Shown: positions 1 through 11,546 of the stretch, piece by piece | Layout of the letters: each line of letters starts with the position of its first letter | Position numbering within the stretch: the first letter of the stretch is position 1 | Assembly (NCBI GenBank): GCA_030737875.1 | Contig: CM060910.1 | Location: forward strand, 612,263,303 to 612,327,302 | DNA from: Allium sativum | Lineage: Eukaryota; Streptophyta; Magnoliopsida; Asparagales; Amaryllidaceae | Length of the DNA: 64,000 nucleotides | Direction of reading: 5' to 3' | Made by a program: the position numbers and the translations under genes | The notes under the pieces: model-generated | Databases searched by the model: none | What the model saw: the letters and a program-made list of their open reading frames with translations, nothing else | What the model was told of the DNA's origin: nothing

Positions 1-982
1 TGGGCTCCATACCATGACACCACCCATAGTTAGAAGGAAACGTCATGCACTCCTTGGGTCCCTTATCCCGTTTTTGACTCATACCGAGGTGTGAGGCTCC
101 CGAATTAACGCTATACATAAAGCTATGCTATTTAAATCCGTGCTTTGATCATCAACCACAAGACTCTGCTTTTCAACAAAAGCCTTGATCATTTGCATCT
201 TAGCATGCCACACTAACAATTCACGCCATGCAACTGATGTATATCAATATATATACCTCTAAGCTCGTACATCTTAGGGAACGGTGTTAAGCAAGAAAAA
301 AAGTTCTCTGCCACCAAACATATATATATATATATATATTAAATAAAATCAATCAACATAGAATAAAATCCAGTGTCAGACACACATCCATTTACAGGTA
401 CGTTCTGGGTCTGAACGAAACCGGGTACCTTATTCCTCATCCTATATGTTCGATACAAGAGAGAGGTCCTCGCATATCCAGTCGTTCTCTAAGTACGTCT
501 GGACTATCACCACTTATTACCTTGTCTTGGTGTACATCCCAATCAAGACATCAGTAATCATCCAAACGATGTGAAGAACTCTGGTCTTTAACCATCGTCT
601 TTATCGTCGACTTATCATCAAATCAATTATTCGGAATGGGCATAAACTCGATCTTTCCGAATAACTCGCGTATCTTATAATCAAGTGCTATAAAAACACA
701 ACATACGCCTCATTCCAATCCAGAATATTTTTTTATTCAAATATTCACATTTTTAGGGAATGTTTCCTATTAATTTTATCAAAGATAAATTCTTTAAATT
801 TATTCTTTAATCTCCCTTTCGATATTAATTCTAAACCAAATTAAGGTTTATAAACTAGTCGGGATTATCGAGCCTTACCGAAGTAATCATTTGATTAATT
901 TCCCAATCCCAACCTATTCATCCCATGGAGAAAAACTGGTGATACTCCATATCTAACACCACGGTGTTATTGGTAAATCTAA
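1..982 (-). mobile_element. A0, first segment: family-A long LTR (outermost layer)
   Basis: AT-rich noncoding DNA that matches 2003-2945 inside A1 almost base for base over long runs, so it is another copy of family A. It reads in the minus direction and continues at 7345 after the inserted A1. No protein domain is seen. The copy begins outside the window. Its sequence resumes at 34302 after element C, with roughly 1 kb of family sequence missing in between. Confidence 0.8.
978..982. repeat. Target-site duplication of A1 (left copy)
   Basis: TCTAA here pairs with TTTAA at 7345-7349 on the other side of A1, four of five bases equal. The flanks join into one continuous family-A sequence, as in the uninterrupted stretch around 2945-2975. 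Confidence 0.75.
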
Positions 983-2235
983 TGAAACGACCCAAACTCG
1001 CCCTTGTGGGAAAGCCCGGGTTGAGTTGAGAACACGAAAAAATCAGAATACAAACAGAAGAACATTTCATTGCTATTACAACAATTTACATCAGAGTACA
1101 AGAATATATCAGAGCATCAATAAATATTACACAGAAAAATATCAGAGATTTAAATTACATTTAAATACATAACAGCGGAAAAATAATACAAAACACAACT
1201 GAATGAAATACACAGATACAGAGCTTTCCGAATATAGTTCCAGCTGTAAACCAGGATCCTATGAATATAATATCTGCAAAGCCAAAATTACTAGCCGCCC
1301 GTGCGGAAAATAGGGGCACCCAGAGTTTAGGTTAAAATAATAACCCCAGGTCAGTCATGTGACTGGTGTGAGAACAAAAACAGTTATTAAATCTTTACTT
1401 TAAAATTAAAGTAAATCAAGGGACCACGCTATATAACATGGAACGGGTTTCTTCCAAGAATACTAGTGCATAAAACAAACAGCGCAATGCTTTTAGGAAA
1501 AATGAAGCTGTTATAAGACCCAAGTCCCATCATATAATGCAACGCAAGCCGGAGGATAGGGTTTTCCCTTATAATAGCCAAACATGCTTGGTACGTTTAA
1601 AACAAATCGTTTGATACTATTATAAGTGCATAATGTATAAAATAATTTCAAATATAAATGTATCAGTCATAGTCGGCATGGGTACCATCTATCATATCGT
1701 CATACTAGGCTCTACAACTAAAACCGAAATGTCAGGTATTGGAAATTGGATTTCCGTCATGAGTCGAGGGAAGGGATGTACTCCTAACCTCTTCGAGACA
1801 CTCTACCAAATACCTTAGGATCTCCCGCAGAAGACCCTTGGATCCTCCAAGGTCGGTCCTTCCTTATGTTTGAGGACTGGCAATTCCTGAACACACATTT
1901 CCCGGTCCTATAGGACCTATATCCATCTGCTCCAAAGTAACCGATATATCTGAGGCACCTCCCAATCCATCATCCACATAGGCAAAAATAAATAAATGTC
2001 TGGGCTCCATACCATGACACCACCCATAGCTAGAAAGAAATGTCATGTCCTGCTTGGGTCCTTTATCCCTTTTTTTTACTCAAACCGAGGTGTGAGGCTC
2101 GCGAATTAATGCTACACACAAAGCTATGCTATATTAAAGCCGTGCTTTAATCATCAACCACAGGACTCTGCTTTTCAACAGAAGCCTTTATCATTTGCAT
2201 CTCAGCATGCCACACAGGCAATTCACGCCATGCAA

Positions 2236-3304
2236 CTGATGTCTATCGATATATAACCTCTGAGCTCGTACGTCTCAGAGAAAGGCGTTAAGCAAGAGAA
2301 TAAATTCTCCGCCGCCAAACAGATATATATTTAATAGAAATCAATCAACATAGAATAAAATCCAACGTCAGACACACATCCATTTACTAGTTCGTAATGG
2401 GTCTGAAAGAAACCGGAGGCACTTTATTCGTCGTCCCATATGTCCAATACAGGAGAGAGAGAGGGCCTCACATATCCGATCGATCTCCAAATAAGTCTGG
2501 ACGATCACCACTTATTACCTTGTCTTGTGTGTACAGCTCAATCAAGACATCACTAATCATCCAAACGATGTGAAGACCTCCGGTCTTCAACCACCGTCTT
2601 CATCGTCGAATCAGTTATTCAGAATGTATATAAACCCAGCCTTTCTGAATAACTCGCGTATTTTATAAACAAGTGCTACAAAAACACACACACGCCTCAT
2701 TCCAATTCTGAATATTCTTTTATTTAAATATTCATATCTTTAGGGCAAGGTTCCCATTAATTTTATCAAAGACAAATTCTTTTAATTTATTATTTAATCT
2801 TCCTTTGGATATTAATTCAAACCAAATTAAGCTTTATCCAAACTAGTCAGGATTAGCGCACCTTACCAAAGTAATCATTTGTTTAATTTCCCAATCCTAT
2901 TCATCCCATGGAGCAAAACTGGTAATACTCCATATCTAACACCATGGTGTTATCAGTAAATTTAGTTACCATTTCACGTTCAAGTCTAATTAAAGATTTA
3001 ACTATCGCTTGGAACAAAATTGGTGATACTCCATTCTCAATCATTTCCCAAATTTGATAATTTAAATTATTACATTCACATTTCAATCTAATTAAAGATC
3101 CATTAAAATTCCTTTAGTGTTAATATTCCCAAAAATCAATATTACCGATTATTTAAATTTTGAAAATAAAACATGCCGCATCGACAATCTACATCGTACT
3201 ATTGATGTCTGCCTATATATAACCTGTAAGCTCGTACGTCTTAGAGAAGGGTGTTGAGCAAGAGAATAAATTCTCCGCCACCAAAACAGATATATATTTA
3301 GCAG
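2236..3304 (-). repeat. Duplicated ~100-bp block in A1
   Basis: A block of about 100 bp at 2236-2335 recurs at 3196-3304 (gatgt..atatataacct..agctcgtacgtct, then gagaataaattctccgcc). A0 holds the same pair at about 235-330 and 7575-7655. A2 shows the block only once (46730-46830), so the duplication marks the A0/A1 subfamily. Confidence 0.65.
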
Positions 3305-3359
3305 AGATCAACCACACAGTTCAAAATACAATGTTAGACATGTAATCCTATCTTTAACT

Positions 3360-4079
3360 GGGTTAAAGAACTAATGTCATTTAAAACACAGTTCATGATA
3401 AACCCAAAATCACATTCCATTAATTTTGGAATCATCATGGAAAACAGTCAACATATAATCGATGTCAATTTCCACATTCGATTAATAATATAAATGGAAT
3501 AACGACCAAGCCTTTCAAACTCCATATATATTACCAGTCTTCCTCCATAGAAGTTCACTTCGATTATTATCAAATCGAATTCCATTCCATTCCAATTTGT
3601 TGTATTAAATTGGAAAACTTTGCTTTGGAAGTTTTCCTTTAAATATAAACAAAAAGATTTACAAATTCCAAATCACATTTCATTGTAAATCGGGTTAAAG
3701 AACGAATGTCGTTAAAACACAGTTCACAATAAACCCAATTCACATTCCATTTTATTCTAATTATTAAATATAATTGGAAACTCTAATAATCTTAATTAAA
3801 AGGTTTATTCTTTTCACATGGGGTTCAAGAACAGTGTTAATAAAAACAGCATTCACAACAAACCCAAAATCCAATTCTTTTATTCAATTCCAATTAAATA
3901 TTAATTAATTGGAAAACTTCACTAAATCATAATTAAAAGGTTTATTCTTTTCTGGGTTTAAGAACAGTGTTAATGGAGACACCATTCACGACAAACCCAA
4001 AATCCAATTCATTATTAGATACAAGGCTCTGAACAGAAATTATATCGGCTTATATTTTATATCAGTTCACAACAAACCC
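3360..4079 (-). repeat. Dispersed stem-loop modules of ~45 bp in A1
   Basis: Four clear modules (3360-3405, 3692-3736, 3821-3865, 3954-3998) and one worn one (about 4026-4079). Each begins GGGTT(Y)AAGAAC and ends TTCAYRAYAAACCC, so each is an imperfect inverted repeat. A2 carries three matching modules in the opposite orientation at 45751-45795, 45887-45932 and 45956-46001. Confidence 0.65.
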
Positions 4080-5391
4080 AAAATCTATTCCAATTCATAT
4101 ATTGGAAATTCTGGTTATTTTTAACACCATTTCAAATCCAATTTATTTATTTGAAAATATTGGATTTTAATTCTAGTTCATAACTAGTTCATTATGATAA
4201 AAATATATTTTTATCTCTACCAACGTGGAATTCCAAATTCTTTCCAAATCATTTATTATGATTTTACACAAATTATCATTATTTTTAATAATTTTATTAA
4301 GGCCCTTTCAGTCGATTTTCGTAAACGGTCATCGAACTGCACTTACAACAACCTTTTCCAAATTTGATTTGGACTTAATTCCAAATCCAACCGTTAGATA
4401 TCAAATCTCTTGTATTCATTGGAAAGCTCTTTTCGACATGAACCCAACGGTTCCAGTTTTAAGAGAATCCAACGGTCGGATCTCCCGTAATGTCCATTCG
4501 AAGTCGATGGTCGAAATTCGCAAACTGCCCCGGCGCGGCGTGTTCTATTCAGGCCATTAAATATATATATATATATAATATATTATATGTATTTCATCGA
4601 TTTCCATTTAAATCGTATTTTATAAATCGTTTATAAATTGGTTTTAAAACATTTTTAACTTCATTTCAATTTTAAATCAAAATTGGATACTCCTTATAAT
4701 TATATTATTTAAATGATAGAATTTTCAAAATATCAGATTTTGAAATAATTTCCTTTTCGATATTCATTATAAAAATGAATAAAATCGATATAAATATCGT
4801 TCACGTCCAAATGGCGTTAATCTAATCAACACGGCTTTATATATTTAAATATTTTCGTGTCCATCCCAAATCGGACATCAAAATCATACTTTGATCCATT
4901 ACTGAATATTATTTTAAAATATTAGTTATTTTAAAATATTCATTATTCGTCATTTTAAAATACTCGTTAATTTAAAATATTCGTTCTTTCTAAATTGGAA
5001 TCAGACACAGTCAATTTCCATATAATTTTATTTTTATGGATTTCATACACACATGCATACAACAATAATCAAACACAGCCAATCATCATCCAGTGTGCAT
5101 CACACAATTGCATAAGCATTAAATATAAATAATTAATGCTTACAATAGTCTGTCAACCAATCGATTGACATACAACTAAATATTGGGATTAGTGTACGCC
5201 AAATATCATCCCAATACCCGTGTGGGGTTTCAATCAACACACACAGATTTTATTTGTGTAGTTGAGCGATGTGTAAAATAAATCGTCCCAATCAACATCA
5301 GTCAAATGAGTGTTCATAAATAAATCGTCTGATTTGTAAATGAATATTTATTTTCATTCATGTACACGTTAAAAATTATATTTTTACGATA

Positions 5392-5632
5392 AAATATTTA
5401 TTTCAACACATGAATATTTTATACAGTTCATTTATATAATAAATTTTTATTATTCAAATATTTTATACAACACATGAATATTTTATATAGTTTATATATA
5501 CAATAAAAATGATATTTTTATTGTTTAAATATATTATACAACACATGAATATTTTATGCAGTTTATATATACAATAAAAACGATACTTTTATTGTTCAAA
5601 TATTTTATACAACACATGAATATTTTACATTC
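5392..5632. repeat. Tandem repeat, ~80-bp unit, about 3 copies
   Basis: Units contain caacacatgaatattttata, then a run ending in ataataaa or acaataaaa, then ttttattgtt. Very AT-rich. The neighbouring copies are the most alike. Confidence 0.7.
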
Positions 5633-5751
5633 CATTCACATCCAACACAATGCAGTCCAAACAAACAATCATGGTTTGTATAATAAATGGTGTTGGGCGC
5701 TGCTATGCACCGCCTGCATCCTAGTATATTTTTAACTGTAAAATAATGAGA

Positions 5752-5769
5752 GTGAGAAGGAGTTCTCAC
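5752..5769 (-). repeat. Short hairpin GTGAGAA-TTCTCAC in the A LTR
   Basis: A 7-bp inverted repeat with a 4-nt loop. The same hairpin is at 35761-35778 (A0) and 43803-43817 (A2), with a shorter version in both LTRs of E (50541-50554 and 58681-58694). In element orientation it follows AG in A1 and E, giving AG|GTGAG, which resembles a splice donor. Confidence 0.5.
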
Positions 5770-7344
5770 CTTCGTTTCCACTCCGTCAGTGTTTATCTGG
5801 CGAATTCTTCACCGTTCGAGTTTGAATTTGCCCAACATTCTAATTGACTCCATTTCCGTTTTGGTTAGTCCATTGCGTAGTGTTCATCGCCATGATCGCA
5901 TAGGAACTTGTTTCGCTGAATTCTGAGGTCATTTGAATAAGTTACAATCGTTTAAACTTTAATTACATTAACGAAGAATTAAATAAATAATTAAAACTAA
6001 TTATTTTTCCTAATTACCCTCTAATCATGTTTAACTCCTTCTTCCCTGTCTGTTACTCGAAACCCATTGCTTCAATTAATCTTCATGCCGCCGCCCCTCC
6101 AAAAGCCATCGGACCCTGATCGGAACCTACCCCCGTGCACGCCTCCGCGTGCTCCACCTCGTCCAATGATCTTGCTGAACTCGAACCCCCATAGCCTTCT
6201 CGATTTACATGCGAACAAACGAGTTTTGAACCCTGATTTCTCATGAACCAGCACATGAGAAATCATCAAACTCATGTCAGCTTGAAGATCTCTCCTAGCT
6301 CTATAATTTTCACATATTAAGTTTTGGAAATTGTTTGGTGGATTGAAAGAAAAACGAGGGTGAATGTTTGAACAATTTCCGCCTTTCGTTTGGGAGTGAC
6401 GGAGGTTATCTGGACAAATAAAAATTTGGGGTTTAGGAATTTTAATACATACATATATATATATATATATATTAATTTATTTATTTTAATTTCAAAAATA
6501 CATAATTACTAGTTCGAACTCCAAATCAAACCCAACGACTGTCGGCCCTAGCTAAATACCCCTATTCCGAACACAATGGGATATGTTTCGTAACCTAATT
6601 CGGCTGTTACTATTAGTTTTTATTTAAATTAAAATATAAATCAATTTATATTTAATTTAATCGTACATTTTAATTTATCGGGGACACATACTGACTCCAA
6701 AAATTCTAGTAAAATAAATATGGCTATGTTTTGACGATACGGTCCTAACGAAACTAATTTCAGCGAATTTGGGGACCGTTTGAAAAACGGTCATTTCAGT
6801 CGACTAAATTCAAACTGAAATTGCCAAACATGTTTAAATTTACCACGCTTACATATTAATTCCAAAAATTATGAAAATTGGATTCTAGCAATAATTTGAC
6901 ATTCCAGATCCAACAAAAGTGTTTTCATCGAAAACGGAGGTCATTGGCAAAGTTGCTATTTTTAAGGGCTTTATATTATATAAAATTCCATAGCGACTAT
7001 TCTGAATTTTCTATTGGACATAACTTTTTTATTCCCGTTATGGAATCTGGATTTTTCACATCTGTTGGAAAGATATTTTTAAACAGACTCAAATATTTTT
7101 GGTTTTACTAAAATCTGATTTATTTTGAATCCTGTACATTCATTTGAAATTTGAAATTGAATTTTCGAACTACCGCGCCATTTCAGGCTCGTTATATAAT
7201 TAGAATAAATATATTCTTTCTACCTCGATTAAAATAAAATTTTAGTTGTTATTATTTAAAATAAATCATTTTAAATATTCAAAATACATTAAAATATCTA
7301 AAATTAAAAAAATTAAATTGGTTCTGAATTTCCGGGTTGTTATA

Positions 7345-7663
7345 TTTAATTACCATTTCACGTTCAAATCTAATTAAAGATTTAACTATCGCCTGGAGTA
7401 AAACTGGTGGTACTCCATTCTCGATCATTTCCCAAATTTGATAATTTAATTATCATATTCACATTTCAGTTTAATTAAAGATTCATTAAAATTCCACTTA
7501 GTTTAATCTTCTAACCATCATTATTAATGATTATTTAACTTTGGGAAATCAAACATGCCGCATCGACAATCTACATCGTACCATTGATTTCTACCAATAT
7601 ATAACCTCTAAGCTCGTACGTCTCACAGAAGGATGTTAAGCAAGAGAATAAATTCTTCAAAAA
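7345..7663 (-). mobile_element. A0, second segment
   Basis: Continues A0 after A1 and matches 2950-3290 of A1. Similarity to family A stops at about 7655, where element C leader sequence begins; the exact breakpoint is blurred by a short A-rich run. No coding potential. Confidence 0.75.
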
Positions 7664-7780
7664 TGCTTTTTTAAAATAAAATAACATTTTATCTTTAAAA
7701 TTGCTTCTTTAAATTTTCTTTTGAAAATAAATTTTCAAAACTTTTTATCTTATCTGGTAAACCTATGCTCTGATACCAAG
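7664..7780 (-). mobile_element. Truncated second internal start of C (PBS and leader)
   Basis: Nearly identical to 15985-16099, the leader and PBS just downstream of the 5' LTR. It lies on the outer side of the low-coordinate LTR, where flanking DNA would be expected. PBS at 7762-7779. It ends at the A0 breakpoint. Confidence 0.85.
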
Positions 7781-8918
7781 TGAAACACCCCACCTCCGTT
7801 AGGGTCACTCTCAAAGGGAATGCCCTAATTTTGGTGGAGGTTTATAAGTATAAGTCACAGATACACAAGACAGATATAAATACACATATTTTTGAACAGC
7901 GGAAAACAACAACACTTTTATTCCATCAAAATACGTGTTTACACAAACATTTCCATAATTGTCTTACAATACTTCCAAAACCATTACATTTTCATAACTG
8001 TCTTGATTTCATAACTTAAAGAAGCATAAAAACAAAAGTAAACTGCATAAGTCCCCATAGTTGCTATCCAAAGCCATAGTCCAAAACGAAAGAGATCCAA
8101 GCAATACATTCTTTCTCTTCAAGCTGGATGCGAAAACTGGTCAAGCTGCGGTATTCCCTCCCTGTGGACCTGGGGGGGGGGGACGAAAGAAAAGAAGACG
8201 AAAGAAAAGTAGAGTCAGACATAAAGCCTGAGTAAGTCTAGGACTATTCAGTCTATGAATAAAGAATTGGGCATGATAAGTATAAACTAGAAATGGGAAA
8301 GCACTATAAACTAGGTTAAGTTGTCTAGAGTCGAATATACTATCGTACCCCATATTAATCTCTGCATCCATATAAACTAGTTCCCAACAGGCACCCCATA
8401 ATCAGGGTGAAGTGATCCATTTCTAATGATCGGCTCCTACTCGCATAGTCACATGTGTCTTACGGCCCCCGATGTTGTAGTTACCTATGTTGGTCCCACC
8501 ATGGGGTGTATCAAGTCCCATGGTGGCGGCCCGACACAATTCTAGAATGCACAGCTATACTACTGGTGCCCAGTGCCTAATTTTTCTGTACCAGAGTGTG
8601 TGCACGCCCGCACCCCGTTAGAACCTACACTGCTGCACCACCGCCGTCGATTTGACCTCTTACAGTCAGCCCAGTAATCGTGCCCCACCCTGCCTAGTTC
8701 AGGGTATCCTGATACACTTGTAGGGTTACTGCTGAAAAGGGTCCCCCGCTACTAGGTTTTCTATTTCTAGCCAACATGCTAAGTTGGTTAAGTGTTCTGT
8801 AAACCTAACCCCCAATCAGTCTGTATAGTTTAGCATGTTAAATTTGATTAAGTATAAATTCAATTTACTTAATCCTATCAATCCTGACTCAGCCTTAATT
8901 GTCTTATTAAAGCCTCGA

Positions 8919-9117
8919 CCACTCACATTAGACAGGTATTTTTGTGGCTGCCTGTTGCCGGTTGGGTCCGGGCAGTCTTACGCCACAACTCAGTCTAACC
9001 TCGGGTCTTTATTGGGCTCAATGTTTAACCACCCACATTGGATAGGTATTGTTGTGACTACTGGACAGCCGGGCGGTTCCGGGCAGGTTTATGTCACAAC
9101 GCAATCCAACCTCGGGT
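8919..9117. repeat. Direct repeat in C LTR, ~88-bp unit, 2 copies
   Basis: Units 8919-9006 and 9029-9117 share ccactcacattagacaggt-type starts and end in aacctcgggt, about 110 bp apart. They are diverged from each other but kept in the other LTR (about 17248-17446), so the duplication predates this insertion. Confidence 0.75.
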
Positions 9118-9905
9118 TAAACACATCGTATTTTCTAAATTTACATATTTTGTCTCTTTTCTTTTTATATGTAAATATTTGCGGCCCATTATTAAAATTC
9201 ATCTTTATTGGGTAAAATTAATTTATACCTCTTAATTGTTTTCAAGGTCGTTGGCATGCGTCAAACATGCCAACACATATGTTTTATATTTTTAACCCAA
9301 CGTCATTACCCCCGTCTTATACGTTTGCTATAATATAACATATGTTGGGTTTAACATTTAAACCCAACTTAGCCACATGAAAAAGGGGAGGCTTAGATCA
9401 TGGTGTTTATATATATTCTAAGTAACATCAAGAGGGGAGTGTGAACGCATGAACTTGCAACATAACGATCTAATTAACATAAATTAGGCACTTGTAAACT
9501 TGCATTATAATAGCATATAATCTTGACATGAAACATACTTAACATGAATCATGGTTTTAATCTAGTCATGTAAACTTGCATTTAAAATGTAAATCTAACT
9601 TAATTATGTGTCGCACATATTATCATATGATTTTGATAACAACATAGGCCTAAAACATATTTTGTTTGGGCATAAAGCTAAATATAAACTAGCCATGTTC
9701 ATAAAGTCAACACAAGTTCACAAAGATGCTTACTTTTGTCACTAATACAAAAGTATGGTTTTACACTTGAATCATGATGCCAATTCCAACATAAATTCAT
9801 ATGAGTCATAATACCCAAATGGATCCAACTACACTAAAAGTGATTATAAAAATATACATCATGTTGGCATAATAGTGAACCATATACTTGCATGAATCTC
9901 AACTT

Positions 9906-10056
9906 TGTTGTAATAAACTACCACAAACGTATAGTCGTTAACTTTCAACATGAATCATATACTTGCAAATATCCAATAGGTGTTGTAATAAACTACCACA
10001 AACATATAGTCGTTAACTTCCAACATGAGTCATATACTTGCAAATATCCAATAGGT
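9906..10056. repeat. Tandem repeat in C LTR, 75-bp unit, 2 copies
   Basis: Two adjacent units (9906-9980, 9981-10055), each with tgttgtaataaactaccac, agtcgttaact and catatacttgcaaatatcc. The corresponding part of the other LTR is missing where B is inserted. Confidence 0.8.
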
Positions 10057-10437
10057 CTAACATCATTATACCACAACATCCCAAATCTATTCACAATTAG
10101 AGTCATAGCAACATACGATTATGAATTATCATCACCACAAATTAAGTACAATTCCATTTCTCATTTTACACAAATCAAAACACAATTATTCATTCACATT
10201 GGAATAGCACTCTACTTACAACGTATGACGACTCTTCAATTCAGGTTTCTGAATTTTGAATTTGGAGATGCTATCCTTTGTTGTAGGTGTTGTTTTGATT
10301 TAGGTGTCGTTGCTTTAAGCTTTCGAATTGCCTCCTAATCGTCTCTCAATTTTGACGGCTACTTCTAGTCTTTCCTCAGTAGCATGACGGTCTCATTCTA
10401 ATTTTTATTTGTATGAATTAGGTGGAGTCTTAGGTCC

Positions 10438-10445
10438 TTTTTATA
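10438..10445 (-). promoter_or_regulatory. TATA box of C LTR
   Basis: TATAAAAA on the minus strand within CTCTATAAAAAGG, about 545 bp into the LTR. The second LTR has the same site at 33756-33763. The position suits the end of U3. No start site was measured. Confidence 0.6.
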
Positions 10446-10621
10446 GAGTTTGTGAACTGATTAGAACCGTCGATGGAGCTTGGATTAATATTAGCCGTTC
10501 GTTTGAAGGAGAGACCAATCAGGAGCTGACACCTAGCCCTAGTGACAAGGCAAGGCTCAGAAATTCGGCCAAGCACAGACCAGGCCAGCCAGGAGGGCTG
10601 GGTTCGACCTGGCTCAGGGGC

Positions 10622-10699
10622 CAGGTCGACTCCCCAATCGACCCCAAGGTCGACTACCCAGTCGACTTGGGTGCCCCAGGTCGACTACCCAGTCGACCT
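10622..10699. repeat. GTCGAC-rich short tandem repeat in C U3
   Basis: Four GTCGAC or near-GTCGAC pairs in units like caggtcgactacccagtcga. The other LTR (33940-34009) has a related but differently arranged array, so the units have been reshuffled between copies. Confidence 0.7.
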
Positions 10700-10709
10700 G
10701 GGTGCTTTA

Positions 10710-10727
10710 GGCGGGAAAATTCCCGCC
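10710..10727. promoter_or_regulatory. E2F-like palindrome in C U3
   Basis: GGCGGGAAAATTCCCGCC: two E2F-type half sites facing each other (GCGGGAAA reads TTTCCCGC on the other strand, and ATTCCCGC fits WTTSSCSS). It is about 265 bp upstream of the LTR TATA box and identical in the other LTR at 34021-34038, although the DNA just next to it has changed. Confidence 0.55.
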
Positions 10728-10990
10728 CAGCCCATTCTGGTCCGATTTTTTTGAAATTTGAATTTGTTCTGAGTTGTTTCTGTCTGTTTGAATTTTAAAC
10801 TGAATTCTGAAACTTCCGGAGGCCATATCTTCTTCATACGGAGTCCGTTTTACGCAAACTCGGACTCTATCCCAAGCAGAATTCCGAGACGAACGCAATG
10901 GCATATCCCGTTTCTCTTAATTCTTTGATTTGAAATTAATTATACTTTAATTTTTGAATTTCACTGTTATAGAATACACAGGGTGTTACA

Positions 10991-11003
10991 TTCTCCCCCA
11001 CTT
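10991..11003 (-). other. Polypurine tract of C
   Basis: On the minus strand AAGTGGGGGAGAA lies directly before the LTR start TGTAACACC. It is preceded by GGGGACGAAA, as in E before its 3' LTR (57181-57208). Confidence 0.9.
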
Positions 11004-11546
11004 AATAGGATTTCGTCCCCGAAATCTTCAAGTTCAGGAAGAATGTATATCCTAACATCCAAACGTCCATCTACTCATCCATCAAACACGAGCATCCATT
11101 GTCCTTAAAAGACTTCTAATGCTTCATGATCATGTGTGAAGTGTGTGTCCATGTACTTATCTAATGCAAAATCAGTCGGTCTACTGATCCAGTTGACCTC
11201 CTTAATGCAAATTATGTAAGTGTCATGAATCCACTATGTATGCAAATTCTCCTATTCATGATTCTACATGAGTGCACAATCATTCATATAAATGCAACAT
11301 CCATATGACAACACATTAAACTTCAACCATATACGAATGCAAACATATGTATGCATATGCAATATGAAGTGACTGAGCCGATCTAATACCTAGATTGTGT
11401 GTGTATATGCAACCACGAGCAACCACTAGCAATCACTTGCAACCATCATCCATAACATGTTTCAATTACATGTTTTCATCCAAACGGTTTCTACCTAAAA
11501 GATAAGGTCGAGGAGATATACCTAAAAAGATAGATAAAAGCATAAC
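11004..11546 (-). other. C 3' untranslated stretch
   Basis: Between the integrase stop and the polypurine tract. It holds short A/C-rich words such as gcaaccacgagcaaccactagcaatcact. No gene or structure beyond this is seen. Confidence 0.6.

Larger units (their letters stand above)
983..7344 (-). mobile_element. A1: solo LTR-like copy of family A, about 6.4 kb
   Basis: The block runs from TGAAACGACCC to GGGTTGTTATA (expected CA end mutated to TA) and is flanked by a 5-bp duplication. Its reverse complement corresponds along its length to A2 (41726-48106), which has clean TG...CA ends and a perfect 5-bp duplication. There is no primer-binding site, polypurine tract, coding domain or internal repeat of the ends, so a solo LTR is the simplest reading. 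The general plan (terminal TGTAAC, transcribed pyrimidine-rich leader, conserved block near the 3' end) is shared with the proven 4.1 kb LTRs of E. The LTR 3' end is at the low-coordinate side. A short non-autonomous element without LTRs cannot be ruled out. Confidence 0.75.
7781..10990 (-). mobile_element. C LTR, 3' copy (3210 bp)
   Basis: Plus-strand ends are TGAAACACCCC and GGGTGTTACA, an imperfect terminal inverted repeat, so the LTR starts TGTAACACCC in element orientation. It matches 16100-17866 and 33506-34301 with only scattered differences. Short ORFs inside it (for example 8835-9215 and 10409-10798) are not supported as genes. It includes a U3 with an E2F-like palindrome, a TATA box and several internal repeats. 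Confidence 0.92.

Noticed and set aside
7780..8371. Short ORFs at the C LTR border as host genes
   Set aside because: They lie within the LTR, repeat at 16099-16695, and match no domain.
10409..10798. 129-codon ORF as a small protein gene
   Set aside because: It runs along the LTR U3 and its GTCGAC repeat against element orientation; the frame exists because of the repeat.
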